A stretch of 64,000 nucleotides of DNA, taken from contig WLWS01000005.1 of the NCBI GenBank assembly GCA_012103475.1, positions 5,001-69,000 of the forward strand. The letters run 5' to 3'. The position numbers and the translations under genes are program-made. Shown here piece after piece: positions 54,387 through 63,947 of the stretch. The stretch comes from Gammaproteobacteria bacterium (GTDB taxonomy: Bacteria > Pseudomonadota > Gammaproteobacteria > Eutrophobiales > Eutrophobiaceae). How positions within the stretch are numbered: the first letter of the stretch is position 1; the number at the start of each line of letters is the position of its first letter. A model generated the notes under the pieces. That model had not been told where the DNA came from and made no database searches. It worked only from the letters and a program-made list of their open reading frames with translations.

Positions 54387-55205
54387 ATGCCAGCAACACC
54401 TGTCAATATAAAGTCACGCGGCTACATCATTCCTATGGGTGGTGAAGTCGAAAAATTTGAATAGCCCATAATTCTTGAACGTTTTTTTGAGCTCTCTGGT
54501 GGTCGCGATGCCAACATACTGGTGATTCCGACTGCTTCAGAATTGACTGAAACGGGTCCCGACTATGCAGAACTTTTCAAGTCAATGGGTGCCGAGTCCC
54601 GATTCATTCCAGTTGATAAACGGGAAGATTGCTTCGACGAAGAAATTCAACAGGCGATGAACGAAGCCAGTAGTATTTTTATTACAGGTGGTAATCAACT
54701 GCGCCTGTCGACCATTCTCGGCGGTACGCCGGTCGCAAAATTAATTCGCAGTCTGAATGCTTCAGGGGTTCACGTTGCGGGCACATCCGCTGGCGCCGCA
54801 ATTATGTCTGAACATATGATTGCAGGAGGACCTGGTGGGCCAACACCGCGGGAAAATGGTGTCACTATGGCGCCGGGACTCGGCCTTACCAACAGAATAA
54901 TCATCGATCAACACTTCAGTCAGCGCGACCGCATCGGGCGCCTGATGACGGCGCTATCCTACAACCCTTTTGTCTCAGGCGTAGGAATAGACGAGAATAC
55001 CGCTGCGTTTATTGATGCCGATGGGGTGCTTGAAGTCCTCGGAGAAGGCGCTGTAACAGTTCTGGATCCTTCCGAGCTCAGTCATTCTTCCATGGCAAAT
55101 ACGCGCGCCGATGAGCCAATAACCCTTATTGGTATGAAAATACATGTGCTTGCCTCAGGCGCGCAGTTTAATATAGAAAGCAGAGAAGCCTTTAGTTTGA
55201 AATAG
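54387..55205 (+). pseudogene. cphB: Cyanophycinase with in-frame TAG
   Basis: Serine peptidase-like exo-enzyme that cuts cyanophycin into beta-Asp-Arg. The frame from ATG 54387 (MPATPVNIKSRGYIIPMGGE) is interrupted by TAG at 54462-54464 (codon 26). The same frame continues with PIILERFFELSGGRDANIL to 55205, so this is a point nonsense change and not a frameshift. The nucleophile region GTSAGAAIM (S134 counting the stop) and AGGPGGPTPRENG are intact. An internal GTG at 54522 could give a 227-residue remnant lacking the first strands. If the stop is real, polymer breakdown would be impaired. Confidence 0.8.
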
Positions 55206-55239
55206 CAGAAGGCCACATTCGTCAATAACAGGTGAGACT

Positions 55240-58047
55240 ATGAAAATCCTTTCGACAAATGTTTATGTTGGCCCTAACCAATATGCGCACTTTCCTGTTA
55301 TTCGACATCAGGTCGATTTGGGTATTCTGGAACAGTGGCCATCGGTAAAACTGGGAAAAGAGTTCATCGACGGATTGATTGAAGCCCTGCCCGGTCTCGA
55401 CGAGCATGGTTGTTCCTACAGTGTTGCCGGTGGATTCATTCGACGTCTTCGTGAAGACGAAGGCACCTGGTTCGGTCATATCTGGGAACATGTGATGCTG
55501 GAACTGCAGAATCTGGCAGGTTCAAATGTTACCTTTGGGAAAACTCGTTCAAACGGAAACGAGGCCTGTTATGACGTCGTGTTTCAATACAAACAACGAG
55601 ACGTTGGCCTGGGCGCATCAAGAATTGGGCGTCAGTTGTTATTCAGTTTATTACCGGATCAATTAAAACAAGAACTGGCAAATGAAATAGAAGAAGACTT
55701 CGATTTTGCCGAGGAACGTGATGAGTTTATCCGATTTGCCCAACGTAAAGAATTCGGGCCAAGTACCCAGTCACTGATTGACGCGGCTGAGGCACGCAAC
55801 ATCCCCTGGTTGCGTTTGAATGAATACTCACTGGTTCAGTTCGGTCATGGTAAATACCAGCAACGCATTCAGGCAACCATTACCAGTAAGACACCACATA
55901 TCGCTGTGGAGATATCCTGCGACAAGGAAGACACCAGCAAACTATTACAGGATCTGGGCTTGCCCGTACCCGTACAGACTATTGTTCAGTCAGCTCGTGC
56001 TGCGGTACGCGCAGCGCAACGAATTGGTTTTCCGGTTGTGACCAAACCACTGGATGGAAATCATGGTCGCGGGGTCTCTATTAATCTGAAAAGGGATGAT
56101 GAAGTTGCGGCCGGGTTTGAAACAGCTTTGGCCAGTGCTAAAGGCCGCTCCGTGGCAGTGGAGTCTTATCTTAGTGGTCTTGACCATCGCATGCTCTCAG
56201 TTAATAACAAATTGGTCGCTGTAGCCAAGCGAGAACCCGGACATGTTATCGGTGATGGCAAACAAAGCATTGAAGCTCTCGTCGATATTGTGAATCAGGA
56301 CCCGCGCCGGGGGATTGGCCACGAAAAAGTTCTGACCCGACTGGAACTGGATCGACAGGCTGAAGAATTGATGGAAAAAGCAGCCTATACAAGCGAAACA
56401 GTACTCAAGAAAAACGAAAAGTTTTACCTGCGAGCTACCGCCAATCTTTCAACTGGCGGCACGGCGACAGACGTCACCGACATTGTCCATCCAGACAACA
56501 GAGATATGGCGGAACGTGCTATCAAGGCAGTTGGGCTGGATATCGGTGGCGTTGATTTTTTGACCGATGACATTTCCCGCTCCTACAAAGAGATTGGCGG
56601 CGGTATTGTTGAAGTCAATGCCGCACCGGGTTTTCGTATGCATGTTGCCCCATCAGAAGGCGAACCCAGAGATGTCGCTGGTGCTGTCATGGATATGTTG
56701 TTCCCGGCTGATACGCCCAGTCGAATCCCCATCGCAGCAATCACCGGCACCAATGGCAAAACCACGACCGCAAGAATGCTATCGCATGTTCTTAAAGCCA
56801 GCGGTCACATTGTCGGCAGCACTTCTACTGATGGCGTTTACATTGACGGACATTTAAGCGTTAAAGGTGACATGACCGGTCCCAAGGCAGCCAGTATTGT
56901 TTTGCGCGACCCCGGAGTCGATTGCGCTGTACTTGAAACTGCACGAGGAGGCATTCTGCGGGCAGGTCTGGGATACGACACCTGTGATGTCGCCGCCTGT
57001 CTGAACATCAGTGCGGATCATCTCGGCCTGAAGGGTATTGATACAACCGAGCAGCTGGCAGAAATAAAACGAGTGGTGGTTGAAATAGCAGAGGATACGG
57101 TAGTACTCAATGCCGATGATGAACATTGCCTGGCCATGGCCGATTACACTAAGGCGAAGACACTCTGTTATGTGACTATTAATCCTGCTCACCCTCTGGT
57201 ACGCGAACATACCCGGGGTGGCGGTCGCGCAGTCGTGCTCGAACAGGGTATGAATGGAGACATGATCACTATCTATGACAACGGTACCCATATCCCGCTG
57301 CTATGGACTCATCTGATTCCAGCTACACTCGAAGGAAAGGCGATACATAATGTTCAGAACGCCATGTTTGCTGCCGGTATGGCTTACAGCATGAACAAGT
57401 CGCTAGAAGACATCCGCCATGGTTTACGTACTTTCTCTACCAACTTTTTCCAGTCACCAGGTCGTATGAATATTTTCGACGAGTATGCCTTTAAAGTCAT
57501 CCTCGATTACGCGCATAACCCGGCAGCCGTGAGTACCATGTGTCAGACCATCGATCGTTTTGACGCGAGTGGTCGTAAAATTCTGGTTATATCGGCACCC
57601 GGAGATCGTCGCAACGAAGATATACTTGAGATGGCCAGACTTGCCGCCGGGCATTTCGATTTCTATATCTGTAAAGCGGACGACAATCGTCGAGGCCGTG
57701 ATGAGAAAGAGATTCCTCTGCTTCTCAGCAAAGGTCTGATGGAAAACGGTGTAAGCGATAGTCAGATTGAAATTTGTGAAGACGAAGTGGCTGCCATCGA
57801 TAAAGCATTGAAGATGGCACAAAGCGGAGACCTCTTATTAATACTCGGAGATGAGATTACCCGCTGCTGGAAACAGATTATCCATTTTGACTCTGAAAAT
57901 ACCGAGGCAGCCTGCCAGGTAAACGAGACCGCTGAGAAAGGTTACGTCAATCCCGATCCGGAAGCCTTCAGCCTCACCGAAGGTCAGACATTGATTCGAG
58001 ATGAGCGGGGTGTGCGGCTGGCCAGGACGGAACAGCAGGACGACTAA
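55240..58047 (+). CDS. cphA: Cyanophycin synthetase
   Basis: Polymerises Asp and Arg into cyanophycin using ATP. The 935-residue protein is slightly longer than most CphA1 (about 870-900). Domain order: N-terminal CphA domain (1-165), ATP-grasp (about 225-480; KPLDGNHGRGVSINL) that adds one residue, and a Mur-ligase domain (about 495-900) that adds the other. The Mur P-loop is ITGTNGKTTT (501-510), and LDYAHNPAAVSTM is also diagnostic. AGGTGAG precedes the ATG at 55240. Its stop overlaps the next start by one base (TAATG). Confidence 0.95.
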   Translation: MKILSTNVYVGPNQYAHFPVIRHQVDLGILEQWPSVKLGKEFIDGLIEALPGLDEHGCSYSVAGGFIRRLREDEGTWFGHIWEHVMLELQNLAGSNVTFGKTRSNGNEACYDVVFQYKQRDVGLGASRIGRQLLFSLLPDQLKQELANEIEEDFDFAEERDEFIRFAQRKEFGPSTQSLIDAAEARNIPWLRLNEYSLVQFGHGKYQQRIQATITSKTPHIAVEISCDKEDTSKLLQDLGLPVPVQTIVQSARAAVRAAQRIGFPVVTKPLDGNHGRGVSINLKRDDEVAAGFETALASAKGRSVAVESYLSGLDHRMLSVNNKLVAVAKREPGHVIGDGKQSIEALVDIVNQDPRRGIGHEKVLTRLELDRQAEELMEKAAYTSETVLKKNEKFYLRATANLSTGGTATDVTDIVHPDNRDMAERAIKAVGLDIGGVDFLTDDISRSYKEIGGGIVEVNAAPGFRMHVAPSEGEPRDVAGAVMDMLFPADTPSRIPIAAITGTNGKTTTARMLSHVLKASGHIVGSTSTDGVYIDGHLSVKGDMTGPKAASIVLRDPGVDCAVLETARGGILRAGLGYDTCDVAACLNISADHLGLKGIDTTEQLAEIKRVVVEIAEDTVVLNADDEHCLAMADYTKAKTLCYVTINPAHPLVREHTRGGGRAVVLEQGMNGDMITIYDNGTHIPLLWTHLIPATLEGKAIHNVQNAMFAAGMAYSMNKSLEDIRHGLRTFSTNFFQSPGRMNIFDEYAFKVILDYAHNPAAVSTMCQTIDRFDASGRKILVISAPGDRRNEDILEMARLAAGHFDFYICKADDNRRGRDEKEIPLLLSKGLMENGVSDSQIEICEDEVAAIDKALKMAQSGDLLLILGDEITRCWKQIIHFDSENTEAACQVNETAEKGYVNPDPEAFSLTEGQTLIRDERGVRLARTEQQDD

Positions 58048-59777
58048 TGACTCGCGTCTGTATTGAAAACAGCCGCCGTCTCACCGGCGCTAATTTGTTT
58101 TCGATGCAAACCGGAGCCGTTCTCGATTTGCTGGCTGAAGATGCGACACTTACAAATTTCAAAACTGCCTGGGAGAATCAGGCATCCAAACTATTGTCAG
58201 CAATCGGCTGGTCACAGGAAAATACTTTTCATCGTTTATATGAAGGCGGTATCAGCCTTGGTCTGACAGCTCCCATCGACTGCCTTTACAGCGCGGCAGA
58301 ACTTGCTGAAGCCGCCGTTTTACTTGCTGGCAAAGAACTCGGGGTCGAAAATATAACAGGCATCGAGCTTGAATCAGCCACCGGGTTTGATTCGCTCGCG
58401 CAATATCTTCAAGAGCTTATTGTCGATGAACAAAACCCCGCTTTATTGAAACTCGCGGCCGCGGCCGAATCCAACAATGTCCTGTTTCTTTTTGATGATG
58501 ATCTGGTTTCTCTTGGTAGCGGTCCGACTTGTCAGAAATGGAAAGTAGACGAACTACCGGCAGTGAAGGATCTTGTCTGGTCTTCCTACAAGACGATTCC
58601 TCTGGCATTGATTACAGGAACCAATGGCAAATCGACATCAGTCAGACTCGCTTCTGCCATTGCTGAAGCAGCTTCGATGCAGGTCGGTAGTACTTCGACG
58701 GATTATATAAAAGTTGGCAATAACATTATCGACAAGGGCGATTACTCCGGTCCGGGAGGAGCCCGAACTCTACTAAGAGACAAACGTGTCGAAATTGCTT
58801 TTCTCGAGCTCGCTCGCGGTGGTTTGTTACGCAGGGGGCTTGGTGTACCCGAGGCAGACACAGCACTCATTACTAACGTTGCGGCCGATCATCTTGGTGA
58901 TTACGGTATCAATAGTGTCGCCGAGCTCAGACAGGCAAAGTTTATAGTGCAAAAAGCACTCAAACCAACAAGTCCGCTGGTTTTGAACGCCGATGATGAA
59001 GGAGTCGTAGAGTTCGCGAGTAATTTAAAGCAAAACATCATCTGGTTCGCTGAAAACTTTAACAATCAGACTCTGGTAAATCACCTTAATGATAAGGGAG
59101 AAGCGATCAGTGTCCTTGAAGACGATATTGTTCATTTCAAGGCTGAGAAGCGCACTCGAATCGTTAATATCAAAGATATTCCGCTGACTCTGGGTGGACA
59201 TGCCAGACACAATGTTCAGAATGTACTTGGCGTTTGTGGTATTTGTTGCGCTCTGGGAATTGGTTATGAAGCGATCCGACAAGGCTTACTTGGTTTTAGG
59301 AGTGATGCAACTCAGAACCCGGGACGAGGGAATTTTTACGAAGCGCGGGGCGTGAAAGTTCTTGTCGATTTTGCCCATAACGAACACGGCATGCAGGCAT
59401 TGGCAAGTACCGCATCCAGTATTACGTCAAAAAGACGTTTGATATTGATGGGTCAGGCTGGTGACAGGAGTGATGAGTCTATCATTGACATGGTCAATGC
59501 AGCGATGCAGGCGCAACCGGATCATCTGATTGCCAGTGAGACGCCTGGATACGAACGTGGCAGAGAAGCTCACGAAACTGCAGATGTGATTGCGGCGACT
59601 GCGCTGGCCAGGGGCTTATCAAAAGACTGCATAACAAGAAGCAATAATCCCACTGAAGGAATTAAAAAGGCATTGGACTGGGCACAAGCAGGGGATTTGC
59701 TCTTGCTTTTCGTACTCACGAATCGAGATGAGTCTATTCGTGTTGTAGAAGACTACGTGAAAAGTGCTACTGACTGA
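58047..59777 (+). CDS. Mur-ligase-type cyanophycin synthetase homologue (CphA-prime)
   Basis: A 576-residue protein related to the Mur-ligase half of CphA. The P-loop is ITGTNGKSTS (189-198); LARGGLLRRGLGVPEAD and VDFAHNEHGMQALA also follow CphA. Residues 1-180 replace the ATP-grasp region with an unrelated-looking N-terminus and show no ATP-grasp motif. CphA2 of cyanobacteria retains ATP-grasp instead, so this is a different arrangement, probably the CphA-prime described beside cphA in proteobacteria. Translation is coupled to cphA by TAATG. Function may be accessory polymerisation. Confidence 0.85.
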   Translation: MTRVCIENSRRLTGANLFSMQTGAVLDLLAEDATLTNFKTAWENQASKLLSAIGWSQENTFHRLYEGGISLGLTAPIDCLYSAAELAEAAVLLAGKELGVENITGIELESATGFDSLAQYLQELIVDEQNPALLKLAAAAESNNVLFLFDDDLVSLGSGPTCQKWKVDELPAVKDLVWSSYKTIPLALITGTNGKSTSVRLASAIAEAASMQVGSTSTDYIKVGNNIIDKGDYSGPGGARTLLRDKRVEIAFLELARGGLLRRGLGVPEADTALITNVAADHLGDYGINSVAELRQAKFIVQKALKPTSPLVLNADDEGVVEFASNLKQNIIWFAENFNNQTLVNHLNDKGEAISVLEDDIVHFKAEKRTRIVNIKDIPLTLGGHARHNVQNVLGVCGICCALGIGYEAIRQGLLGFRSDATQNPGRGNFYEARGVKVLVDFAHNEHGMQALASTASSITSKRRLILMGQAGDRSDESIIDMVNAAMQAQPDHLIASETPGYERGREAHETADVIAATALARGLSKDCITRSNNPTEGIKKALDWAQAGDLLLLFVLTNRDESIRVVEDYVKSATD

Positions 59778-59806
59778 GTCATTCGGTACTGTCGAACTAA
59801 AAATAG

Positions 59807-61038
59807 TTAAGCCATCATAACTGTAGCCAGCGCCAGTAACAGACCAATACTTAATACATCGGTAGCGGTAGTCAAAAATATTGTCGATGCAGTTACCGGA
59901 TCGGCACCGAACCTTTCCAGCGTCAGAGGTACCAGTACACCAATAATACCGCTGGCAATACAGGCACCAACCATTGATATTGTGACAACTAAAGCGAGAG
60001 TCATGGGCGCGGTAGCATCCATAATGTTTGCATAGAAAAACATCATTGCGCCAGCTGACAGACCTACTAAGAGCCCGTTACTCAGACCAAGCATCGCTTC
60101 TTTGGCAATCAGCTTTTTTCCCATTCCCGGCTTAAGTTCTTTCAGGGTCATGCTGCGCAAAGTGACTGCCAATGCCTGACAACCGGTATTACCAGACTGA
60201 CCTGCGGAACAGGTAGAAAGGCAGCCAATACCACAACTCTGGCAATAGTATCTTCAAACACGCCGACTACTGCCCCAGCCAGAAGCGCGGTAAGCAGGTT
60301 TAATTGCAACCATGGGTGACGATAACGCAGGCAGGTCATCCACGGAGTCGTTGTCTGCTCGATTTTTTCAACACCCATCATGTTTGCGGGTAAGGCAGTA
60401 AGCTGAATATTACGTTTCTCAAACAGGGCATAGCCATGTACAAAGCCAATCAGGGTTTTGTTCTCATCACAAACAGGGTACATAGGATAATGCCGCAACA
60501 GCACTGCACTCATTGCATTTTCAATTGAGGTCTCACCGGTAAAATAAAACGGTTCGTTTACCATGATATCAGCGAGGGAATCTTCTGGATCGGCCAGCAA
60601 TAAATCACGCATGACGATCACCCCTTCCAGCTTCATGCCTTCACCAACTGCAAAGGCGTAAATAATATTTCTTTTTTGAGCGACCACCCTTAGTTTTTCT
60701 ACCACTTCACTAACTTTGCTGTCTGAGGCGAAAGTTGGTGGTAATGGTTCCATCAGACGTCCGACACTATCCTCATCGTATTTCAGATTCAATGATCACT
60801 GATCGCCGATAGTTGCATCCAGACTACTGTAGAGTGTCTCCGCTCTTTCTGTAGCCATGTGTGAAAGCAATCTGACCGCCAGCTCATATTCGAGTTGCTG
60901 CAAAACAGCAGCAACGGTTGCATCGTTTTCCCTGTCCAACAATACTACTGCATCGAGGGGTGCCCGGCGTCTGACGGAATGAACCAGTTGTCTGATTCTA
61001 TTCTCGTCTACCGCATTGTTTGTATTCGCGTCACTCAC
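59807..61038 (-). pseudogene. mgtE: MgtE magnesium transporter, in-frame TGA plus frameshift
   Basis: A CBS-domain Mg2+ channel, reading leftward from GTG 61038. A short MgtE N-domain (80 residues) ends in TGA at 60798-60796 (IGDQ-stop-SLNLKYDEDSVGRLM). The same frame resumes at once, and a Trp at that position is plausible (TGG to TGA). The CBS pair (about 60790-60420) and early helices follow. Near 60207 a base is missing (FLPV|PQVS versus the expected PAGQSGNTGCQ), and the remaining membrane helices continue in the other frame to 59807. Restored length is about 410 residues, shorter than usual (about 450). Confidence 0.78.
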
Positions 61039-61248
61039 GAGGCCTGTTCTCCATCGGTAAAATTCAAATGGACCCGGGCACAGACTAATTCAGCCAAGAT
61101 AATGAGCTAACCTGATGTCCCAGTTTATCCACAAGGTCATAATAACCTATTCATGCTCAGCAAGCAGAAGGATTAAAAAGGGAGCTTAAGTTTAGTAAGC
61201 GAGTAGCAGTTACCAGTCTCGTTTGCTTGCGAAAAGCCTCGCTCTGGC
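61039..61248. other. Intergenic region between mgtE and an amidohydrolase gene
   Basis: A 210-base AT-rich gap between the mgtE start and the amidohydrolase gene end. It should hold the mgtE promoter, but no clear boxes stood out. No gene or RNA is visible apart from the weak hairpin at 61232-61250. Confidence 0.5.
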
Positions 61249-61250
61249 TT
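61232..61250 (-). terminator. Weak terminator after the amidohydrolase gene
   Basis: On the minus strand AAGCC - 7 bases - GGCTT is followed by TTC. It begins at the stop codon (61249-61251) of the amidohydrolase gene. The stem is only 5 bp and the T-tract short. Confidence 0.4.
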
Positions 61251-62739
61251 AATTAATTTGACTCATGACGGGTTTACCAGGAAATACTTCTTTTCGTGAT
61301 TCGGCATTTCTGACAACAAATACACCATTAACCAGGACGTGCTTAACACCGATCGAGTATTGCATGGGCTTCGTATAACTGGCCTTATCCACTATCTCAG
61401 CCGCATCGAAGACAGTGATGTCTGCATCAGCACCTACTGCAATTCGGCCTTTCCGTTTCATAGCAGGTACAAATTTTTCCAGTCTCTGCGCTGGCAGTAT
61501 GGTCATTTTTGCGAGTGCCTCTTTCAGACTGAGTAGACCTCTCTCTCTTACATAGCGACCCAAAACTCTTGAAAAGGTCCCGGCACCTCTCGGATGCCCG
61601 GCATTGTTTTCCCAATCTCCTCCATCCGATGCAATCATTACGTTCCTGCCGGATACCGCAAGGTCCACAACTGAATCCGGCATAAAATAAGCAATGACTG
61701 AGCCCTGCGGATTCTCCTTACGATATTTTTCGAAGGTCTGCTTAGAAAGCCTTTCTCCACTCAGAGTCCATTGAAGATCGGAATAATCCATTCCAATATT
61801 CTCTCGCCATTTTCCTGAAAAAATCGCTGCACCTATGAAGGTATGAGCGGCGGTATAGGGATAGACCTCGGTGCTGATGTCAATACCTCTGCTACGCGCT
61901 CCCATTATCATTTCCAGCATAGTCGGAACCTGCACACCTCCCAGACTGCCAATATGACAGATATGTGTGGCAGCACCGGTTGTTACCGAATTCGCAATCA
62001 ATTCCTGTAAGGCGCTGATACTGTCAGGCTCTTTAACTGAGGTGACGCGAGCATGAACAAAAACCGGAATGTAGTGTAAGGCCGCTAACTGATAGACACT
62101 GTAAATTTCACTGCGCCTTGCGCCAGGTAAATAGGCAAGCCCGATACCAACACCAAGGCCGCCTTCTGCAAGTCCCTCATCAATTAGTTGAATTACGTCT
62201 TGTAAGGTCTCGGGCGATAGCTCCTGAGTGCTATAGCCGGGTGCCAGAGCCTGCTTATAACTCATCAATTGCTTATTCTCAGGCTCAGCACCCAGAGCCT
62301 TTGCTCTGACTATAGAATGACTTACCGTAGCACCATAATTAAGTAAGGCATTGTCTTCTCGTGATGCATACCAGGCCTTAAGCGGATACACCCCCATCTC
62401 CATTTCCAGAGCTGTGGTGACACCGTCCCGGGCCTGATATTCGTTTGCCAGATTGTTTTGTCCGTGAGCATGCAAATCAATAAAACCCGGTGCCACGATC
62501 AAACCTGTGGCGTCCAGTATTTCCTTTCCACTCAATAAGTTTTTGCTGATTGCAGAGATTTTTCCAGCTCGCAAACCAACATTCCTGATCGCATCAAGCC
62601 CGCTTAAAGGATCAATTACCCGACCGCCTTGAATAACCAGATCAAAATCAGCAGCCTGAAGTGGTGAAAATAAAAGAATGCTATTGAAAGAACAAACCAG
62701 AACTATTGAGGATACTAGTTTTCTTAACATGTCAGTCAT
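61249..62739 (-). CDS. Exported amidohydrolase (N-acyl-D-amino-acid deacylase-like)
   Basis: A 496-residue amidohydrolase with a signal peptide (about 1-29, cut near LQA|ADF). The metal motif H-x-H is FIDLHAHGQNN, followed by GVTTALEMEMG. THICHIGSLGG carries further His ligands, and MIASDGGDWENNAGHPRGAGTF the late Asp. These match D-aminoacylase/dihydroorotase-type hydrolases, which deacylate N-acyl amino acids or open cyclic amides in the periplasm. Start is MTDMLRKL or the next Met (MLRKL). The M19-type gene upstream ends 20 bases away on the same strand. Confidence 0.85.
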   Translation of the reverse strand: MTDMLRKLVSSIVLVCSFNSILLFSPLQAADFDLVIQGGRVIDPLSGLDAIRNVGLRAGKISAISKNLLSGKEILDATGLIVAPGFIDLHAHGQNNLANEYQARDGVTTALEMEMGVYPLKAWYASREDNALLNYGATVSHSIVRAKALGAEPENKQLMSYKQALAPGYSTQELSPETLQDVIQLIDEGLAEGGLGVGIGLAYLPGARRSEIYSVYQLAALHYIPVFVHARVTSVKEPDSISALQELIANSVTTGAATHICHIGSLGGVQVPTMLEMIMGARSRGIDISTEVYPYTAAHTFIGAAIFSGKWRENIGMDYSDLQWTLSGERLSKQTFEKYRKENPQGSVIAYFMPDSVVDLAVSGRNVMIASDGGDWENNAGHPRGAGTFSRVLGRYVRERGLLSLKEALAKMTILPAQRLEKFVPAMKRKGRIAVGADADITVFDAAEIVDKASYTKPMQYSIGVKHVLVNGVFVVRNAESRKEVFPGKPVMSQIN

Positions 62740-62759
62740 CTACACCGGATAGAATAAAT

Positions 62760-63947
62760 TCAGGCAGACCAGACTTCCCGCATTAGTCGAAAAAAATTAG
62801 CTCCCAGTATTTTTTCAATAACGCGGCTTGAATGCCCTCGCCTGCCTAACATGTCTGCCAGCTTCTGGAATTGTTCTGGTCCGGACAAATCTGGAATCAA
62901 GGGTACCACCTTGCTCGACTCGCCTTTCGCACTGACTCCGGCCTGACGTCTTTGTTGAATTTCACCCGCTATTGCCTGACGATATGCCTGCATATCATCA
63001 ATGGCTGTGGCATCACCATCCGTACCAATACCAACATGATCTTCGCCACATATTTTCAGCGCATGTTCAAGATGTCTGACTACGTCCGCAGCGCGGGCCT
63101 GACCATCTGCCTTTAAAAAAGGCATGAAATAAATACCGACCACGCCACCTCTGTCGGCTACCATCTTCATCTCTTTGTCTGTCTTATTGCGGGGAATATC
63201 GTTTAATGCACGGCAACCGGTGTGGGAAATGCATATCGGAGATTTCGAGGCCACGATTGCGTCAAGGCAGGTGTTTTCTCCACTATGACTCAGGTCCACA
63301 AGTACGTGGTTTTCATTAAGCGCCGCAACCGCATCTTTACCCAACTCACTCAAGCCCCGGTTTTCCGGAACACCACTACCATCACCTAACTGGTTAGCAT
63401 CGTTATAAGTCAATTGAATAATTCTGACACCCAGGCGGGAGAATGTCTCGACTCGCTCAGGTTTGTTGTCAAGGCATCTGGCGTTTTGAAAGCCAAATAT
63501 AATTCCAATTTTGCTTTCTTTTTGCGCCCGCACTATGTCCTCAGCGGTCCAGACTTTCAGCAGATCTTTCGAATTGTTTTGAATCAGGGAATTCCATTCG
63601 GCAATATCATCAACGGTATCTTCGTAAGGATCACCCGCGCCGGCAACGTAACCAAGTGTGGCATTCACTGCCGTAGTTCCCGATGCATGTGCGTCCCTGA
63701 TGGCCCGGGCATCAATACTGCGCATGCGGCGAATGGCTGATGAACTCATGCTTTCACTTTTGGCAGCCTGCGTACGTACCCAGAGATTCTGATTGGAAAT
63801 ACCGCCCAGTCCGTTAATCACCATCATGCTCTCGATAGAGACTGCTGAGGTAGATGCTGCGCTGAGCGCAGGCAGGTAAGGCAATGTTGTCATTAATGAA
63901 GATAATTGTAGAAAATGACGTCTTGTCAGTGGCTGGCCTGTTTTCAT
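62760..63947 (-). CDS. Tat-exported M19 membrane-dipeptidase-like protein
   Basis: A 395-residue protein starting at ATG 63947 (MKTGQPLTRRHFLQLSS), with AGGAA upstream and a twin-arginine signal (LTRRHFLQ). The body matches peptidase M19/renal dipeptidase: GVRIIQLTYND, LVDLSHSGENTC, ICISHTGCRAL and HVGIGTDGDA. The first metal site looks lost: the HxD of classic members aligns with INGLGG, and the bridging Glu region reads FGFQNAR. It is upstream of the amidohydrolase, and both would work outside the cytoplasm. Confidence 0.82.
   Translation of the reverse strand: MKTGQPLTRRHFLQLSSLMTTLPYLPALSAASTSAVSIESMMVINGLGGISNQNLWVRTQAAKSESMSSSAIRRMRSIDARAIRDAHASGTTAVNATLGYVAGAGDPYEDTVDDIAEWNSLIQNNSKDLLKVWTAEDIVRAQKESKIGIIFGFQNARCLDNKPERVETFSRLGVRIIQLTYNDANQLGDGSGVPENRGLSELGKDAVAALNENHVLVDLSHSGENTCLDAIVASKSPICISHTGCRALNDIPRNKTDKEMKMVADRGGVVGIYFMPFLKADGQARAADVVRHLEHALKICGEDHVGIGTDGDATAIDDMQAYRQAIAGEIQQRRQAGVSAKGESSKVVPLIPDLSGPEQFQKLADMLGRRGHSSRVIEKILGANFFRLMREVWSA

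Noticed and set aside
59807-61038. TGA read as tryptophan (genetic code 4) because of the mgtE stop
   Set aside because: Many intact genes here end in TGA (for example 7645-7647, 17614-17616, 45394-45396 and 38563-38565), so TGA is a normal stop. mgtE also has a separate frameshift.
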